From Panax quinquefolius (Eukaryota; Streptophyta; Magnoliopsida; Apiales; Araliaceae): a stretch of 64,000 bases of DNA. How positions within the stretch are numbered: the stretch's first letter is position 1; each line of letters starts with the position of its first letter. Below the pieces are notes generated by a model. That model was not told the DNA's origin. It saw only the letters and a list, made by a program, of their open reading frames with translations, and did no database searches. The translations under genes were made by a program, and so were the position numbers. The stretch is taken from assembly GCA_020205615.1 (NCBI GenBank), contig JAINUW010000387.1, positions 1 to 64,000 of the forward strand, given 5' to 3'. Below, in pieces: positions 33,492-44,040 of the stretch.

Positions 33492-34357
33492 TAGTCTTTA
33501 GCGACAAATTTAACAATTTTATTTATTTTAATTTCCAAAAATCATTTAAAAATAGAAATTAATTTCTGAAAATTACAAAATTAATTTTAAAAATTATTTT
33601 AAGTTATGAAAATTAACTTTTAATAATTTGACATATTTTGCATAAATATTAGTATATATTTAAATATTATTGATATTTAATTTATTTAATAAATGCATTA
33701 AACAAATTAGTTAAAAATGATTTTTGTTATATTAAAATCATTTTAAATGATAATAAGGTATTTAATGATATTTTAAGTTATAAAATATTACTTTTAATAT
33801 TTTAAAGTAAATTTCATTAATTATTTAATTTTAATGATATTAGAATTATTTAATAATTATATTAAATAAATTAGTTTAGAAATGATTTTAATATTATAAA
33901 AATCATTTTAAATGAAAATAAAGTATTTAAAAATATTTTAAGTTATAAAATATAACTTTTAATATTTAAAGGATAATTTCATTAATAATTTAATATTAAT
34001 GATATTAGATTTTGTTAGTTCCTAGTAGGCACAATATAGATCTAAAAGGGGGCGGGGGGGGGGGGGGGTTGAACAGATCCTTTAATTTCAAATACTTTTT
34101 CTCGTTTATTTTGTATTGCTCATTAAGTAGCATATGACTAACATAAGAATCTTTCCAAGCATAGTGGAATAAGCAAAAGATCCCCTTCATTGATATATTC
34201 ATAATCATCCATACATTGTTTGTAGAGTTGCTTTCGTAGTAAGCAGTTAAAACATGTATAGCAGTTATAGCAGTTAATGTACGTAATGTAAATGACATAA
34301 AGTAAAGACACAAGGGGTTTTAAGTGGTTCAAAGACTCAAGCTCTTAATCCATTCTT

Positions 34358-34524
34358 CTGCTTTCAACTAGCAGGATTTCCACTAAGGAAGGGCAGCACC
34401 TTGAATCACTAAGATTCCTTCAAGGCCAACAGCCTCGGGACATCAGTTCACTACGAACTCTTCAAGGCCAGCAGCCTTGGAACTCCTCTAGTTACCTAGG
34501 AACTCTTCAAGCCCAGCAGGCTTG
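34358..34524 (-). repeat. E8 leader stem-loop array
   Basis: On the plus strand, in order: CTGCT/AGCAG (34358-34374), TTCC-actaa-GGAA (34378-34390), GAATC-actaa-GATTC (34403-34417), CAAGGC-caaca-GCCTcG (34421-34437), GTTC-actac-GAAC (34446-34458), CAAGGC-cagca-GCCTTG (34463-34479), CAAGCC-cagca-GGCTTG (34508-34524). It lies downstream of the LTR TATA box in sense, so in the RNA leader. Confidence 0.82.
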
Positions 34525-35504
34525 GAACTTCATTTAGTCCCTCCGGACAAGGACCCCTCAGGCCCTGACTTCTTGTTGTTGTTGTTGTTGATGTCATTAG
34601 CTTCAAAACATCTTTTGTACTTAGCAGCTTGGTGTGGTCCTCTTTGCTTGCTTTCTGCTTTGAGTCTGGACCACATCTTCCTTGGTGCAACTGATCTTTA
34701 TTCTTTTCTGCTCATCTTTGTCTTGTATTAGCAGTGCACCATCACCATCTAGATTTGCTAAGTCTCTGTGCTTTTGGTAGACTTCTTCCGACACTTAGCA
34801 ATCCCTGAACCCTTATTTAATGTTTTGTAGACATGGTTCTGCACTTATTCAGTTTTAGCTTTTGGTTCATGGTGATTCGTAGAGTGGCTCCCTTGATCTT
34901 CTTTGTACTCAGCCACTCTTCTGAATGCTATCTTCTTGGCCTTCTCGGCTCTCAGCTTGGCTGCCATCTTTAGTGCCATTTTCATCTTTGTTGAGTAAAG
35001 CTTTGATCTGTTTAAGTTCTTCTTCAAAGCTGCTTCACTTCCACTTTGGTAGTCTCACTATCACTGAGACTTGTTCTGTTGATCTTTGGTGGAACTCGTA
35101 GAGTCAACAATAGCATTCACCAACTCAACGATTCTGCAACATAGCAATCATCAGCAACTCTTGATCTTTGAAGCTCTGTCGATTTATACTGCTTCTCAAT
35201 CTTCCCGTTGGAAGATAGCCATTGAAAGTTATTCAAATTGCTTCACAAATCTCGAGTTATTTGGTGCAGACTGCCGATGTGACATGTTATCTTTTTCTGA
35301 CTTTCTGACACTGCAGTCTACTATTTCACCTACACCGTCAGATATGTTACTTTAATGTCTTAGGCAGGTCGAAGACTTTATTTCCCCCTTCGGATTTCAT
35401 GATCAGAGGTTGTCCTTGCATCGATGCTCTCAATAAGCTTTTGTCTGAATGCCAACCTTCAGATTAAACTGTTGCCAATGCTTCAATCGTTAGTGTTTCA
35501 AACT

Positions 35505-36730
35505 CTACGATTCTGATGCACTTCTTCTTGGACCTGATCGTAGTGTCTTATTGACATGGAGAGTCAATACTATGATCTCGAGGAGTGTTCACTTAATCTT
35601 CTGTGTAAAACACCTCTTCCTCTTTTTGTGCAGTGCTTCAATACTTCTGTTTGCCTCGACTATTCTCAGACACTGATGGATTGACTCCTTGTTTCTGCCC
35701 CATTCTGAATAACAAGTCACTTCAGATTTGTGGCGTGTCCAGCTCGCTTTCTCATTGTGATCTCTCGTTCACTTATCATCAATGGACTGACCCAATGCTT
35801 AATCACTTTTAACCTTGTTATTCAGAGGCTGACCAATATCTTTGTGTATACTCCATCAGTTTCTTCTTTGTTTGGCAAACACTACGATCCTGGTCACTTC
35901 CAATATCGTTGTTATCATTCCACTTGTCAGCTACTGCACATGCTGATTTTCCTTAGTCAGCTACTAAAGTCTTCTTGTGATTATCTTGTGGAAGTCTTTA
36001 TCTTGAATGGCTTCGCAACTCAATCTGGATGCTGATTGGGTTGATGCTTAGATCTTCTAATAGCTTGCATGCCATTCGTTGAGTGCTCTCTGGCTTCCCT
36101 TAGGTGAGATGTATCTTTGCAGTACCAACCAGAGGCTTCATTCCTTTGGATATTCTAGGACTGCTCAATTGTTAAGAATCGTGTTTGCTCTACGATTCCA
36201 TCTTGACTTTGTGAGCACATCTGTTGAGATCTTAGCTCTGCACTCTTTGATTCAGCTTTGGCTGTGCAGACATTACGACTCTGAGATCAAATCTTGACAC
36301 TATGATTTCTATCGTTGTGCTTGTTGTCTTCATTTGATCTTGCTCGACTACGATCTCTGACCTTGATATGATCAGTAAATTCTACGTCTCTGAGTGTAGT
36401 CTACGATCCTTGACTTGATCGTCAAGAGACTCTCTACGACTCGAAAGTGTAGTCTACGATTCTCGACTGGCTTCGGCTAATCATTTCTACGGCCAGGCTC
36501 GTGGCAGTTCTCTACGATATTAAACATGACATCCTCAGCAGACTACGACTCCGAGGAAGCTTTACTCGACACACAACAATCCTTCCTCGTCTCTCCAGGA
36601 AGTCTACAAACTCCGAGATCTACTATCTTACAGACTATGATTCTGCTTCGATAGCTCTCAAGTTATCCTTGACTCTCCTGACAGACTATGATTTTTGGTG
36701 CAGTGCTCGACGATCATACAAGCCTATCTA
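35505..36730 (-). promoter_or_regulatory. E8 U3 repeat motif cluster (CTACGAT / ATCGTAG)
   Basis: A dozen or more copies of CTACGA(T/C/A), often as GTCTACGATC or GACTACGAC, spread over the U3 part of the LTR. E11 has the same motif at about 62160-62405, and the spacer before the E8 PTPD gene has related ATCGT copies at 49978-50093. Confidence 0.55.
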
Positions 36731-37008
36731 TTACATCATAAGATCAACCTAACATGTTTGATCTTTCTATGTTTATAGTCCTTGTATATTATTTCATTTT
36801 AAGGACTTTACAAATCTGTTTTGCTTATGTAGGATTGACCTAACATATTTGAATAATTCATTCTAAGTCCTTGTACATATGTTTCTATAGTCTATTAGAG
36901 GATTTTGCAGCTTTTCTTAATGCAAGCATACTTGCATATTCATTCATATATATATCATAATCAAATCATATATAAATACGAATATCATTCACATGTTTAT
37001 TCCTAACA

Positions 37009-37036
37009 ATCTCCCCCTATTTGATTATGACAAAAA
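37009..37036 (-). other. E8 polypurine tract
   Basis: Complement reads TCATAATCAAATAGGGGGAG directly before the 3' LTR, the SIRE-type tract. It fixes the strand as minus. Confidence 0.8.
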
Positions 37037-37220
37037 TAATATGTGCATATGCATGTTATGAATGAATCTTATATACAAATGAGTCAGTCAGATTTCTAAA
37101 ATAGATAATCATGAACGTCATTTATAATAATATAGAATTTAATACACTGACATTTTATATCCTGGATCCAGAACATACCTAACTAGTTAGAGATGTACCT
37201 CTTTGGCTCCATTTATATTT

Positions 37221-39039
37221 CTAGGATGTCTGTTGATCAGCTACTCGTCTTGCTTGGTCTGTTTGCTCCTGCTCCCCCTGGGATGTTGACTTCATTTCTC
37301 TTGTTTGCTCCTCTTCTTCTTCTTCTTCTGGCTCCCCCTCAGCCTTTGCAATTACAGGCTCATCATCTTTTGGCTCCCCCTCAGATGATGACTCAGCTAC
37401 TTCTTTTGCTATTGTCTTCTTTGTCTTCTTTTCTTCTTTCCTTTTGTTCTTCTTGCTCTTTCTTGAGTGCCTCTTTCTATGCCTCTTTTTCTCCCCCTTT
37501 TTATCATTAATCACTTAGGAGATCTACTCCATGTTGGACATTAGTTGCTCTATCAGGTAGGAGGAGTTACCGACTTTAATCTCGAGGTCTTGTTGGTTGA
37601 ACTCAAGTTGCATAGAGAAAGACTGATTTATGTTGTCAATCTTGTCAGAGAGGACTTTGAGTTTTTCTTCATTTACCTTTTGCGCTCGTAGAGCTTCAGC
37701 CTTTTGATCATGTATTGCTTTCAGATAGATGTGATCTCTCTCTTTGATTTTAAAAGATACATCAGCCATTATTGCTTAGAGTTTGTCTTGAACTGGATGA
37801 TCTCCTGTTGCGGTCATCACCATCTTTGACTCCTCATTAATTAGAGATAATTTCACAACCAGCTCAGCAGAATTCTTCAGCAGCTCCTGCTCCATAGGAA
37901 TTTGGTCATCTGGTTGGACATCTTCTTGTTGAGCTCTAGATTGGAATCTATGATTTTCGTCCTTGGATAGATTTTCGAAAGTGTTGACAATCTGAAAGAT
38001 CGTTGAGTGCCAATCGATATTGGCAGATAAAAGGATGTTGGGCAACAGTGCTTGAGCAGATGAAGGTTTCTCATCTTGAACTTGAACACTATCAGTGATA
38101 GAGTGAACAGACTATGCGAATATTTCCTTGGTCATAAACCTTCTGCCTTCTGAGTCCACTCTATGATCGTAGGGAATATAGTGATTTTTGACATGTCGAT
38201 AGACTTTGTAATGGGGTTAGTCATTGATCATCATGGTTGCCAACTTCTTTATCCTGGGGAAGTTTTGTGACACAAGTTCCAAATTTGGAAACTGAGAGTA
38301 GCACCAGCTGAAGTAACTCTCATCTCTCTAATTATGTGCTTTTAGCCAAGGCATCCATGGAAAGAACCATCTCAGCAGAAGATCTTCAGAATTGTACAAT
38401 ATAGTTGTGCAATCTAACTACATATTTTTCCAGTTATGAAGCACTTCATCTGTAGTCATTCTTATAACTCGAAGTTGTTCATTCCCATGATTTATCCATC
38501 TTGCGGCTGGTCCAGCTGGTGGTTCATCGAAGACTTCCACTACAATTCTTCTGCTACTTCTGGCTGGAGAGAGAACATGATAGTATTCTGGTTCCTCTGA
38601 TTCCTGATGTGCAGAATCAGAATCTTTCTCTATCGCTTCCCTTGTTGAGCCTGAATCTTGCTGATTCCCTTCATCATATTTATCAGTGAATTCTTCTTAT
38701 TTGTCTTCATTTTCAGAGCTTTCTTCAGCAATATCTTTCTTGGAATCATCTTCTCCAATGCTAGTCTCATCTTCAACACTTTATTCATGTGATTCATATT
38801 CCTCATCACTTAATTCAATGACTTCAGTAGAGTTATCAGTTTTCTATTTGGAGGAAAATTGAGCAATCAATCTGTAACACTTCCTTCTCCTTGGAGGTTC
38901 AGTTATGGGAGAATCAGACTCTTCTTCTTCTTCAGACTCTGAGGCCTTTGAGTCATCAGGCAAGCTTCCTTGATGTTCATCATTGGCAGGGGCAGGTATT
39001 TCTTTTTCGATCTCATCATCTTTTGATCCATAATGAGAG
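37221..39039 (-). pseudogene. E8 large ORF, C-terminal half (acidic, coiled-coil, basic tail)
   Basis: One minus-strand frame of about 600 codons with scattered stops. It continues the PTPD ORF of 48084-49362 in phase across E9. In order: an acidic Ser/Glu-rich region (KASESEEEEESDSPITEP), a central region with NLSKDENHRFQS, a coiled-coil candidate (LKAIHDQKAEALRAQKVNEE, KLKVLSDKIDNINQSF) and a Lys/Arg-rich end (KKGEKKRHRKRHSRKSKKNK), then more Glu runs to a stop at 37218. Such acidic/coiled tails resemble the extra 3' ORF of SIRE-like elements. The basic tail could bind nucleic acid or act as a nuclear signal. Function unknown. Stops at 37515-37523, 37770-37775 and several places upstream. 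Confidence 0.6.
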
Positions 39040-39044
39040 CTTAT
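39040..39044. repeat. E9 target site duplication, left copy (cttat)
   Basis: cttat recurs at 48084-48088 after the right LTR. The E8 reading frame is in phase across it. Confidence 0.92.
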
Positions 39045-40890
39045 TGAAAGTAGTATGCACACAAGCCAATCATGTTTGATGATAAAGCATATACTTTGTA
39101 ACAATCTTATTCATTTATTAATAAAAAGTATTAATTTATTAAAGGCTTTTAATTATCTACATGATGCTATTTTATAATATGTGATAAACCCATAGTTTTA
39201 AGCAATGCTTTTAGAATAATGATGATGATCATTCTAATGAGATCTAAATTCTTAGAAAGCTTAAAACTAAAATAGTTCCCAATCATTGGATTACTAAATT
39301 GGGGATTAGTGAATCCGGATAGATTGGTACATGCGTTGCTTGCTCATTGGATGAGGATGATTGATCTCATGATCATTTGTGTGGAGACACTAAAGCAAGT
39401 ATGTAGGTGCTTATTAGAGAATAAGTTCACTGAACGTGGCTCGCTAAGGAATACCTAATGGAGTTTTACTTGCCTTGTCAATAAGAATTCTCAGTAGTGA
39501 TAGTAGTACAAGTAATCCTTGGACTTGAGATCATCATAGTATTGTGTATGATGAGTTATACTTTGACTTATTCCTTAAGACCCTTAGGGAATATCAAAGG
39601 GTATGCTTGGGTATAATAAGTTATACATATGGAGATAATGTATGATCAATAAAGAATCTACCACTTCTAATAAAAGAAGAGAAATGTCCTATGTGATTCG
39701 ATAAATGACAACCCAAGAGTCCTTGGTTAAGGCGTAATGAAATTAGAAAGGAGTTTCTAATTTGCATTATTTGGAGTTGTGCATTTAAGAGTCGAAATAC
39801 ATATAATTAAATAAAATAAGACTCGATAAGTAATTTCATGTCTTATATTTAATTGGGACATTGTATGGTGGAAGGATTGAATTCATTTAAGAACTATTTA
39901 CTCAAAGGTTCTTTAATGATTAATGTTGAAATCTATATTATCCGGAAAGTCGTTGATCGCTAGGGAGGCTTATCCCTATGGTAGAATAAATATGATTTAT
40001 TTAAATAAATTAATTGTTTAATTTATTTATTTAAATAAGATTAGAATTGTTCTAATTAATTTATTCACAACCGGTTTAATATGGAGAACCTAAAGGGTCA
40101 CACCATAAAAGGAAGAATAATTATTTAAGAAGTTAATGGCATAATCGTAATAATATGTTAAGTATATTTAATTTAATCTATGGTGATAGAATAAATTAAA
40201 TAGCTTAATATTTATTATTTAATATTTTAGAAATATTAAATATAAATTAATAAGAGGAGTCTTATTAATATTATTACAATTATTATTATTTTAATTTCTA
40301 AAAGAGTTTAGGAATTAATTTAATATAAGTACTCTCATTTATTCCTAATAGGATTAGGAGGAAAATTAATTAAAGGAGTTTAATTAATTATCCCTAATAA
40401 GATTAGTGGAGCCCATTTAATTAAAAGAGTTTAATTAAAAATACCTTATTTTAATAGGTTACTTGATATCTTTATAAGAGAAGTCTTATATCGGATATCA
40501 ATGATACGCAATTCCAAAAGTTGGAGAAGACGCCTTTTTCTATAGTAGATGAGAAAAACTAGGGTTGAGCCAATATCCTTCTTCTTGAATCATTATTATT
40601 CCTTGGTGGATCACCTCTAGAGGCCATACACTTGGGTGGCTTACATTGATCAAAGGAAGGAACCAAACCCGGTGATTCAAGGAGATCGAGAAGTAGGGAG
40701 GTGAACTCGCATAATGAGGAAGCTCGTTTCTACAAGGGTATGATTTCATAATTTCTTATTCTTCGTTTAATTAATAATTGTGCATAAAGGGTGATCCGGG
40801 TATATGGTTTGTAAAAATTTTAAACTCGATTTATCTCGCCCGCTTAATTTTTGCAATTTGATTACGTTCTTGAATATTACAAACCTAACG
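39045..40890 (+). repeat. E9 5' LTR
   Basis: 1846 bp, TGAAAGTAGTATGC to CAAACCTAACG. The last base differs from the 3' copy, which ends CTAACA. Differences from the 3' LTR are few, mostly small indels. The last 650 bp holds a run of stem-loops (40220-40499). Confidence 0.93.
40220..40499 (+). repeat. E9 LTR stem-loops with short purine-rich loops
   Basis: Eight inverted repeats in 280 bp: TAATATTT-tag-AAATATTA (40220), ATTAATAAGA-ggag-TCTTATTAAT (40246), a 12-bp stem around CTAAA-agag-TTTAG (40291-40318), CCTAAT-agg-ATTAGG (40344), AATTAATTAAA-ggag (40364-40389), CTAAT-aag-ATTAG (40394; extends to CCCTAAT/ATTAGGG in the 3' LTR), TTTAATTAAA-agag (40416-40439) and TATAAGA-gaag-TCTTATA (40473-40490) inside GATATC/GATATC. 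Confidence 0.7.
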
Positions 40891-40891
40891 G

Positions 40892-40903
40892 TGGTATCGA
40901 GCC
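40892..40903 (+). other. E9 primer binding site (tRNA-iMet type)
   Basis: TGGTATCGAGCC, one base after the LTR, is two bases from the usual iMet-type TGGTATCAGAGC. Confidence 0.75.
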
Positions 40904-41073
40904 AAACCTTTATGCTAATTATTAATTGTTTTAATTTGATATGTATATTGATATGTGTTTAGAACAATTTTATTGGGCATAATTTAATTGTATAAAATTT
41001 AAATAAATAAAAATGGAGATGTAGATATATATTATATATTTCATATATGATATATGATATATGATATATGATA

Positions 41074-41108
<35 letters not shown>

Positions 41109-43254
41109 GTTTATATATTATATTATATATATAAGGAAGTCATGGATTCACGTGATTAGCAGCAAGAAGATTCAGCAGGAGCATGATTCCTGGAAACATG
41201 TAACTTTGGTAACTTTGGTCCACGCAATCACGGATAACATATAAAAAAAAAAAAAAATTGTTGCCGAATCAATGGTCCTGCACGAAAATCTCAAAAAAAA
41301 AAAAAAGGTTAGCATGTAGTTGCACGTGGCCATGCTTAATCACTTCTAACTCACGGAAATATTATATATATAATATATTACGAATATTTATATATATATA
41401 TATATATTCTTAATTATTATATAATTAAAATAAAAAGTTTATTTTAATTTTAAAATAAAAGGTTTATTTTAATATTAAAATATAAAGTTTATTTTATTTT
41501 TTAAAATTGAATTTCATGCTAACTAATTAGAGTTAGAATTGGATTCCATGATAACTAATTGGAGTTGAAATTGGATTTTATTTTTCCTTAAATAAAGGAG
41601 TTTATTTAAATATGAAATAAGATTTCATATTATTCAAAATAAAGGAGTTTATTTGTGAGTAGGAAAGAGAATCCATGTTTCCTTAAATAAAGGAGTTTAT
41701 TTAAATATGAAATAAGATTTCATATTATTCAAAATAAAGGAGTTTATTTGTGAATAGAAAAGAAAATCCGTGTTTCCTTTAATAAAGTTTTTTTTATATA
41801 TGGAATTGGATTCCATAATTAATTAAAATAAAGGAGTTTATTTTGATTAAAATTTTGATTAAAATAAAATAGTTTATTTTATTCAAAATTGGATAAATTA
41901 AAATAAAATAGTTTTATTTTGATTTAAATTTGGATTAAAATAAAGGAGTTTATTTGATTCAAAATTAGATTTTATACTAACTAATTTTGCCCATTAAATG
42001 ATATCAATATATATATTAAATGTTTATTATTCATAAGATGAATGTTATTTATTGATGCATATGATGATGTGTATGATAATAAATGGGATTGATTATGGAC
42101 TATTGACCAACGCGATTGGATTTTATTTTAGTTGGATGCATGAATGTATGGGTTTTATTAAATGGGGGGTCTGCGTACTCGCCTTCTCTAATTTTTTTCT
42201 TAATGTAAATTCTATCTCTCTCCTATGTACTTCCTCTTGACTGCTGATCAAGGTTTCTATTTATTTTAAATAATTTTATAATAGGAATAGTTAGAATTAA
42301 TTTTGAAAAATTGGAGATCAAGGAGCAAGGAGCGCTTGAAGACCCGTTTGTAATGGAGCCCGGGTTTAAATGGAATAGTTATATTTAAATATTATTTCTT
42401 GCACCCCTAGGGTTTGACCTTTTGGTTCACTTGGTGGCTCTAGTGAACCGAACTAGAATAAAAGTCCATAATCAATCCGGGTAGAATATAGTATTCTATA
42501 TGTGAATGCTTATACTATATATATTATATATTATGCAAACATGCTTCAGATGTTCATTAATACGACGCGTATTTTTTATATATATATAATACGTGCGCTA
42601 AACAAGATGAGACAAATTAATAACAAACCCCTCAATTTTTTTATATTAAGTCCTAAGCGTTCAAAGAGATTTGGAATATCGAACGTCATTTTCTAGCATG
42701 ATAAAATTAATAGAGTATTAAATATTTAATATGAGTTTGTTGTGTCACCACAAGGCAAATATTAAGTATTTAAGATGTTAATTTATCACATTTGATGCTT
42801 ATAAAGAAAATTGAACAATATTGTTTTGTTGTGTCACCACAAGGATGATATTTTTCTTTTTGAATATATGGAGTGCTAGGTCGGACTTAACTTGGATAAT
42901 TTTGATCGGATGTGCCACCACTTGATCAAAATAATCTAAGAGGCAAAATAAAAGGAGTTGCGATAGTTGATGTAATTGACAAAAGTTGTCTACCTATTTA
43001 TTTATATATAGTTTGTTGTGTCACCACAAGGCTATATACATTTGAAATGGGATCCTTATTCTCATTAGCAAATCTTTAATTAGATTTTCTTAGAACTATA
43101 TAAGTGAGGGTAATATAGTTTAAAGAAAAATAGTGGGAGATACCAATTTAAAACAAGACCTAATTTATTTTGGTAATTAATAAAAGAATGTATGTTAAAA
43201 TGTTGTTAATTACAAATTCATTTACGTAATTTTACAATGTCTAAAATTACTATC
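40904..43254 (+). other. E9 leader between primer site and gag
   Basis: About 2.35 kb without a gene. It has a (GATATAT)n/(TA)n tract (41037-41105), poly-A runs, a first hairpin array with core AAATAAA-ggag-TTTATTT (about 41425-41960) and a second four-unit array with core TTGTGTCACCACAA (42721-43038). Short open frames here are not credible genes. Confidence 0.7.
42721..43038 (+). repeat. E9 leader: four stem-loops with a common core and variable stems
   Basis: Core TTGTTGTGTCACCACAAGG (a variant, GTGCCACCAC, in unit 3) sits between different pairing arms: AATATTT/AAATATT (42721-42763), AATAT/ATATT with outer AAAGAAAA/TTTTCTTT (42803-42859), GATAATTTTGATC/GATCAAAATAATC with one mismatch (42895-42936) and TATATAG/CTATATA (43005-43038). 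Confidence 0.78.
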
Positions 43255-44040
43255 ACTGCGAAGCATATTAGATGCTAAATTATCGTAGGCCGAATTAAAC
43301 GGATTGGTTAAGGAATTTGAGAATAGTTCTTATAATTTGAAAAAGCTATCTTATGTCCTTAATACGCCTATCCCCGCGAATGGTTGCGCATAATGCCTCC
43401 GAGGAAGACATTGCTACTTTTAGAAAGTGGCAAGATGATGCACGATTGACTCAATGCATCATGCTCGCATCTACGAGTAACGAGCTTCAACGTCAAGATG
43501 AAACTATGGATGCTTTACTATATTCCTGCACATCAAGTAGTTGATGGTGAGGAAAGTAGGACTAATAGATATCAGATATCTAAGGAGCTCTTCCGATCTA
43601 GAATGACCGATGACACTACAGTACAGATAAAAGTCCTTAACATTATCAATTTGATTGATCAATTAGGACAACGAGTTTTGTCATGGATGGAGAGTTGAGC
43701 CAAGATTTGATCTTGCACTCACTCCCGGACTCCTTTCACAATTGTTGTGAATTTTTCATATGAACAAGCTAGATATCAGCTTTGCTGATTTGCTTAACAT
43801 GTTGAAAAATGTTGAGAGTCACTTTCCAACCAAGAAAGACCAAGTCTTACTGGTAGGGGCCAAAAGGATCTTCTAAAAAGGAGAACGATTCTAAGAAGGT
43901 AAATATAAAGGCAAAAATAAAGGATAATAAGAACAAAACAGATACGGATAGCAAAGGTGTTTGCTTCCACTGCAATAAGCCTGGACACTGGAAAGAAACT
44001 GCAAGAAGCATCTTGCAGAGGCTAACCAAAGAAGCTTAGT
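43255..44040 (+). pseudogene. E9 gag (Copia type)
   Basis: Broken over several frames. LKKLSYVLNTPIP near 43330 is followed, after a frame change, by HNASEEDIATFRKWQDDA, CIMLASTSNELQRQDETMDA, YQISKELFRSRM, SQDLILHSLPDSF and a Lys-rich stretch. The zinc knuckle near 43960-43995 reads CFHCNKPGHWKETA, lacking the final Cys. This is standard Copia gag wording, with at least five frame changes or stops. Confidence 0.85.

Larger units (their letters stand above)
31151..34012 (+). repeat. E7 5' LTR, truncated
   Basis: 2862 bp matching 55698 to about 58750 of the 3' LTR, starting TGTAATAACCCGATATTTTC. It holds an ACCCTAA-rich stretch (31680-32240), a (TA)n run (about 32175-32200), a TATA box (32487-32500) and a set of stem-loops (32829-33491). 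AT-rich DNA follows to 34012. E8 starts immediately after GATATTAGATT. Confidence 0.9.
34013..37008 (-). repeat. E8 3' LTR (left on plus strand)
   Basis: 2996 bp, TGTTAGTTCC to TTCCTAACA on the plus strand. It holds a G-run (34048-34068), a stem-loop array (34358-34524), a minus-strand TATA box (about 35181-35190) and, upstream of that box in sense, many copies of CTACGAT (35505-36730). The partial partner is at 53149-54757. Confidence 0.88.

Noticed and set aside
35086..36752. Series of plus-strand open frames in the E8 LTR
   Set aside because: Repeated as decayed copies at 53666-54766, inside LTR sequence. The low stop density comes from C/T-rich LTR DNA, and no domain is seen.
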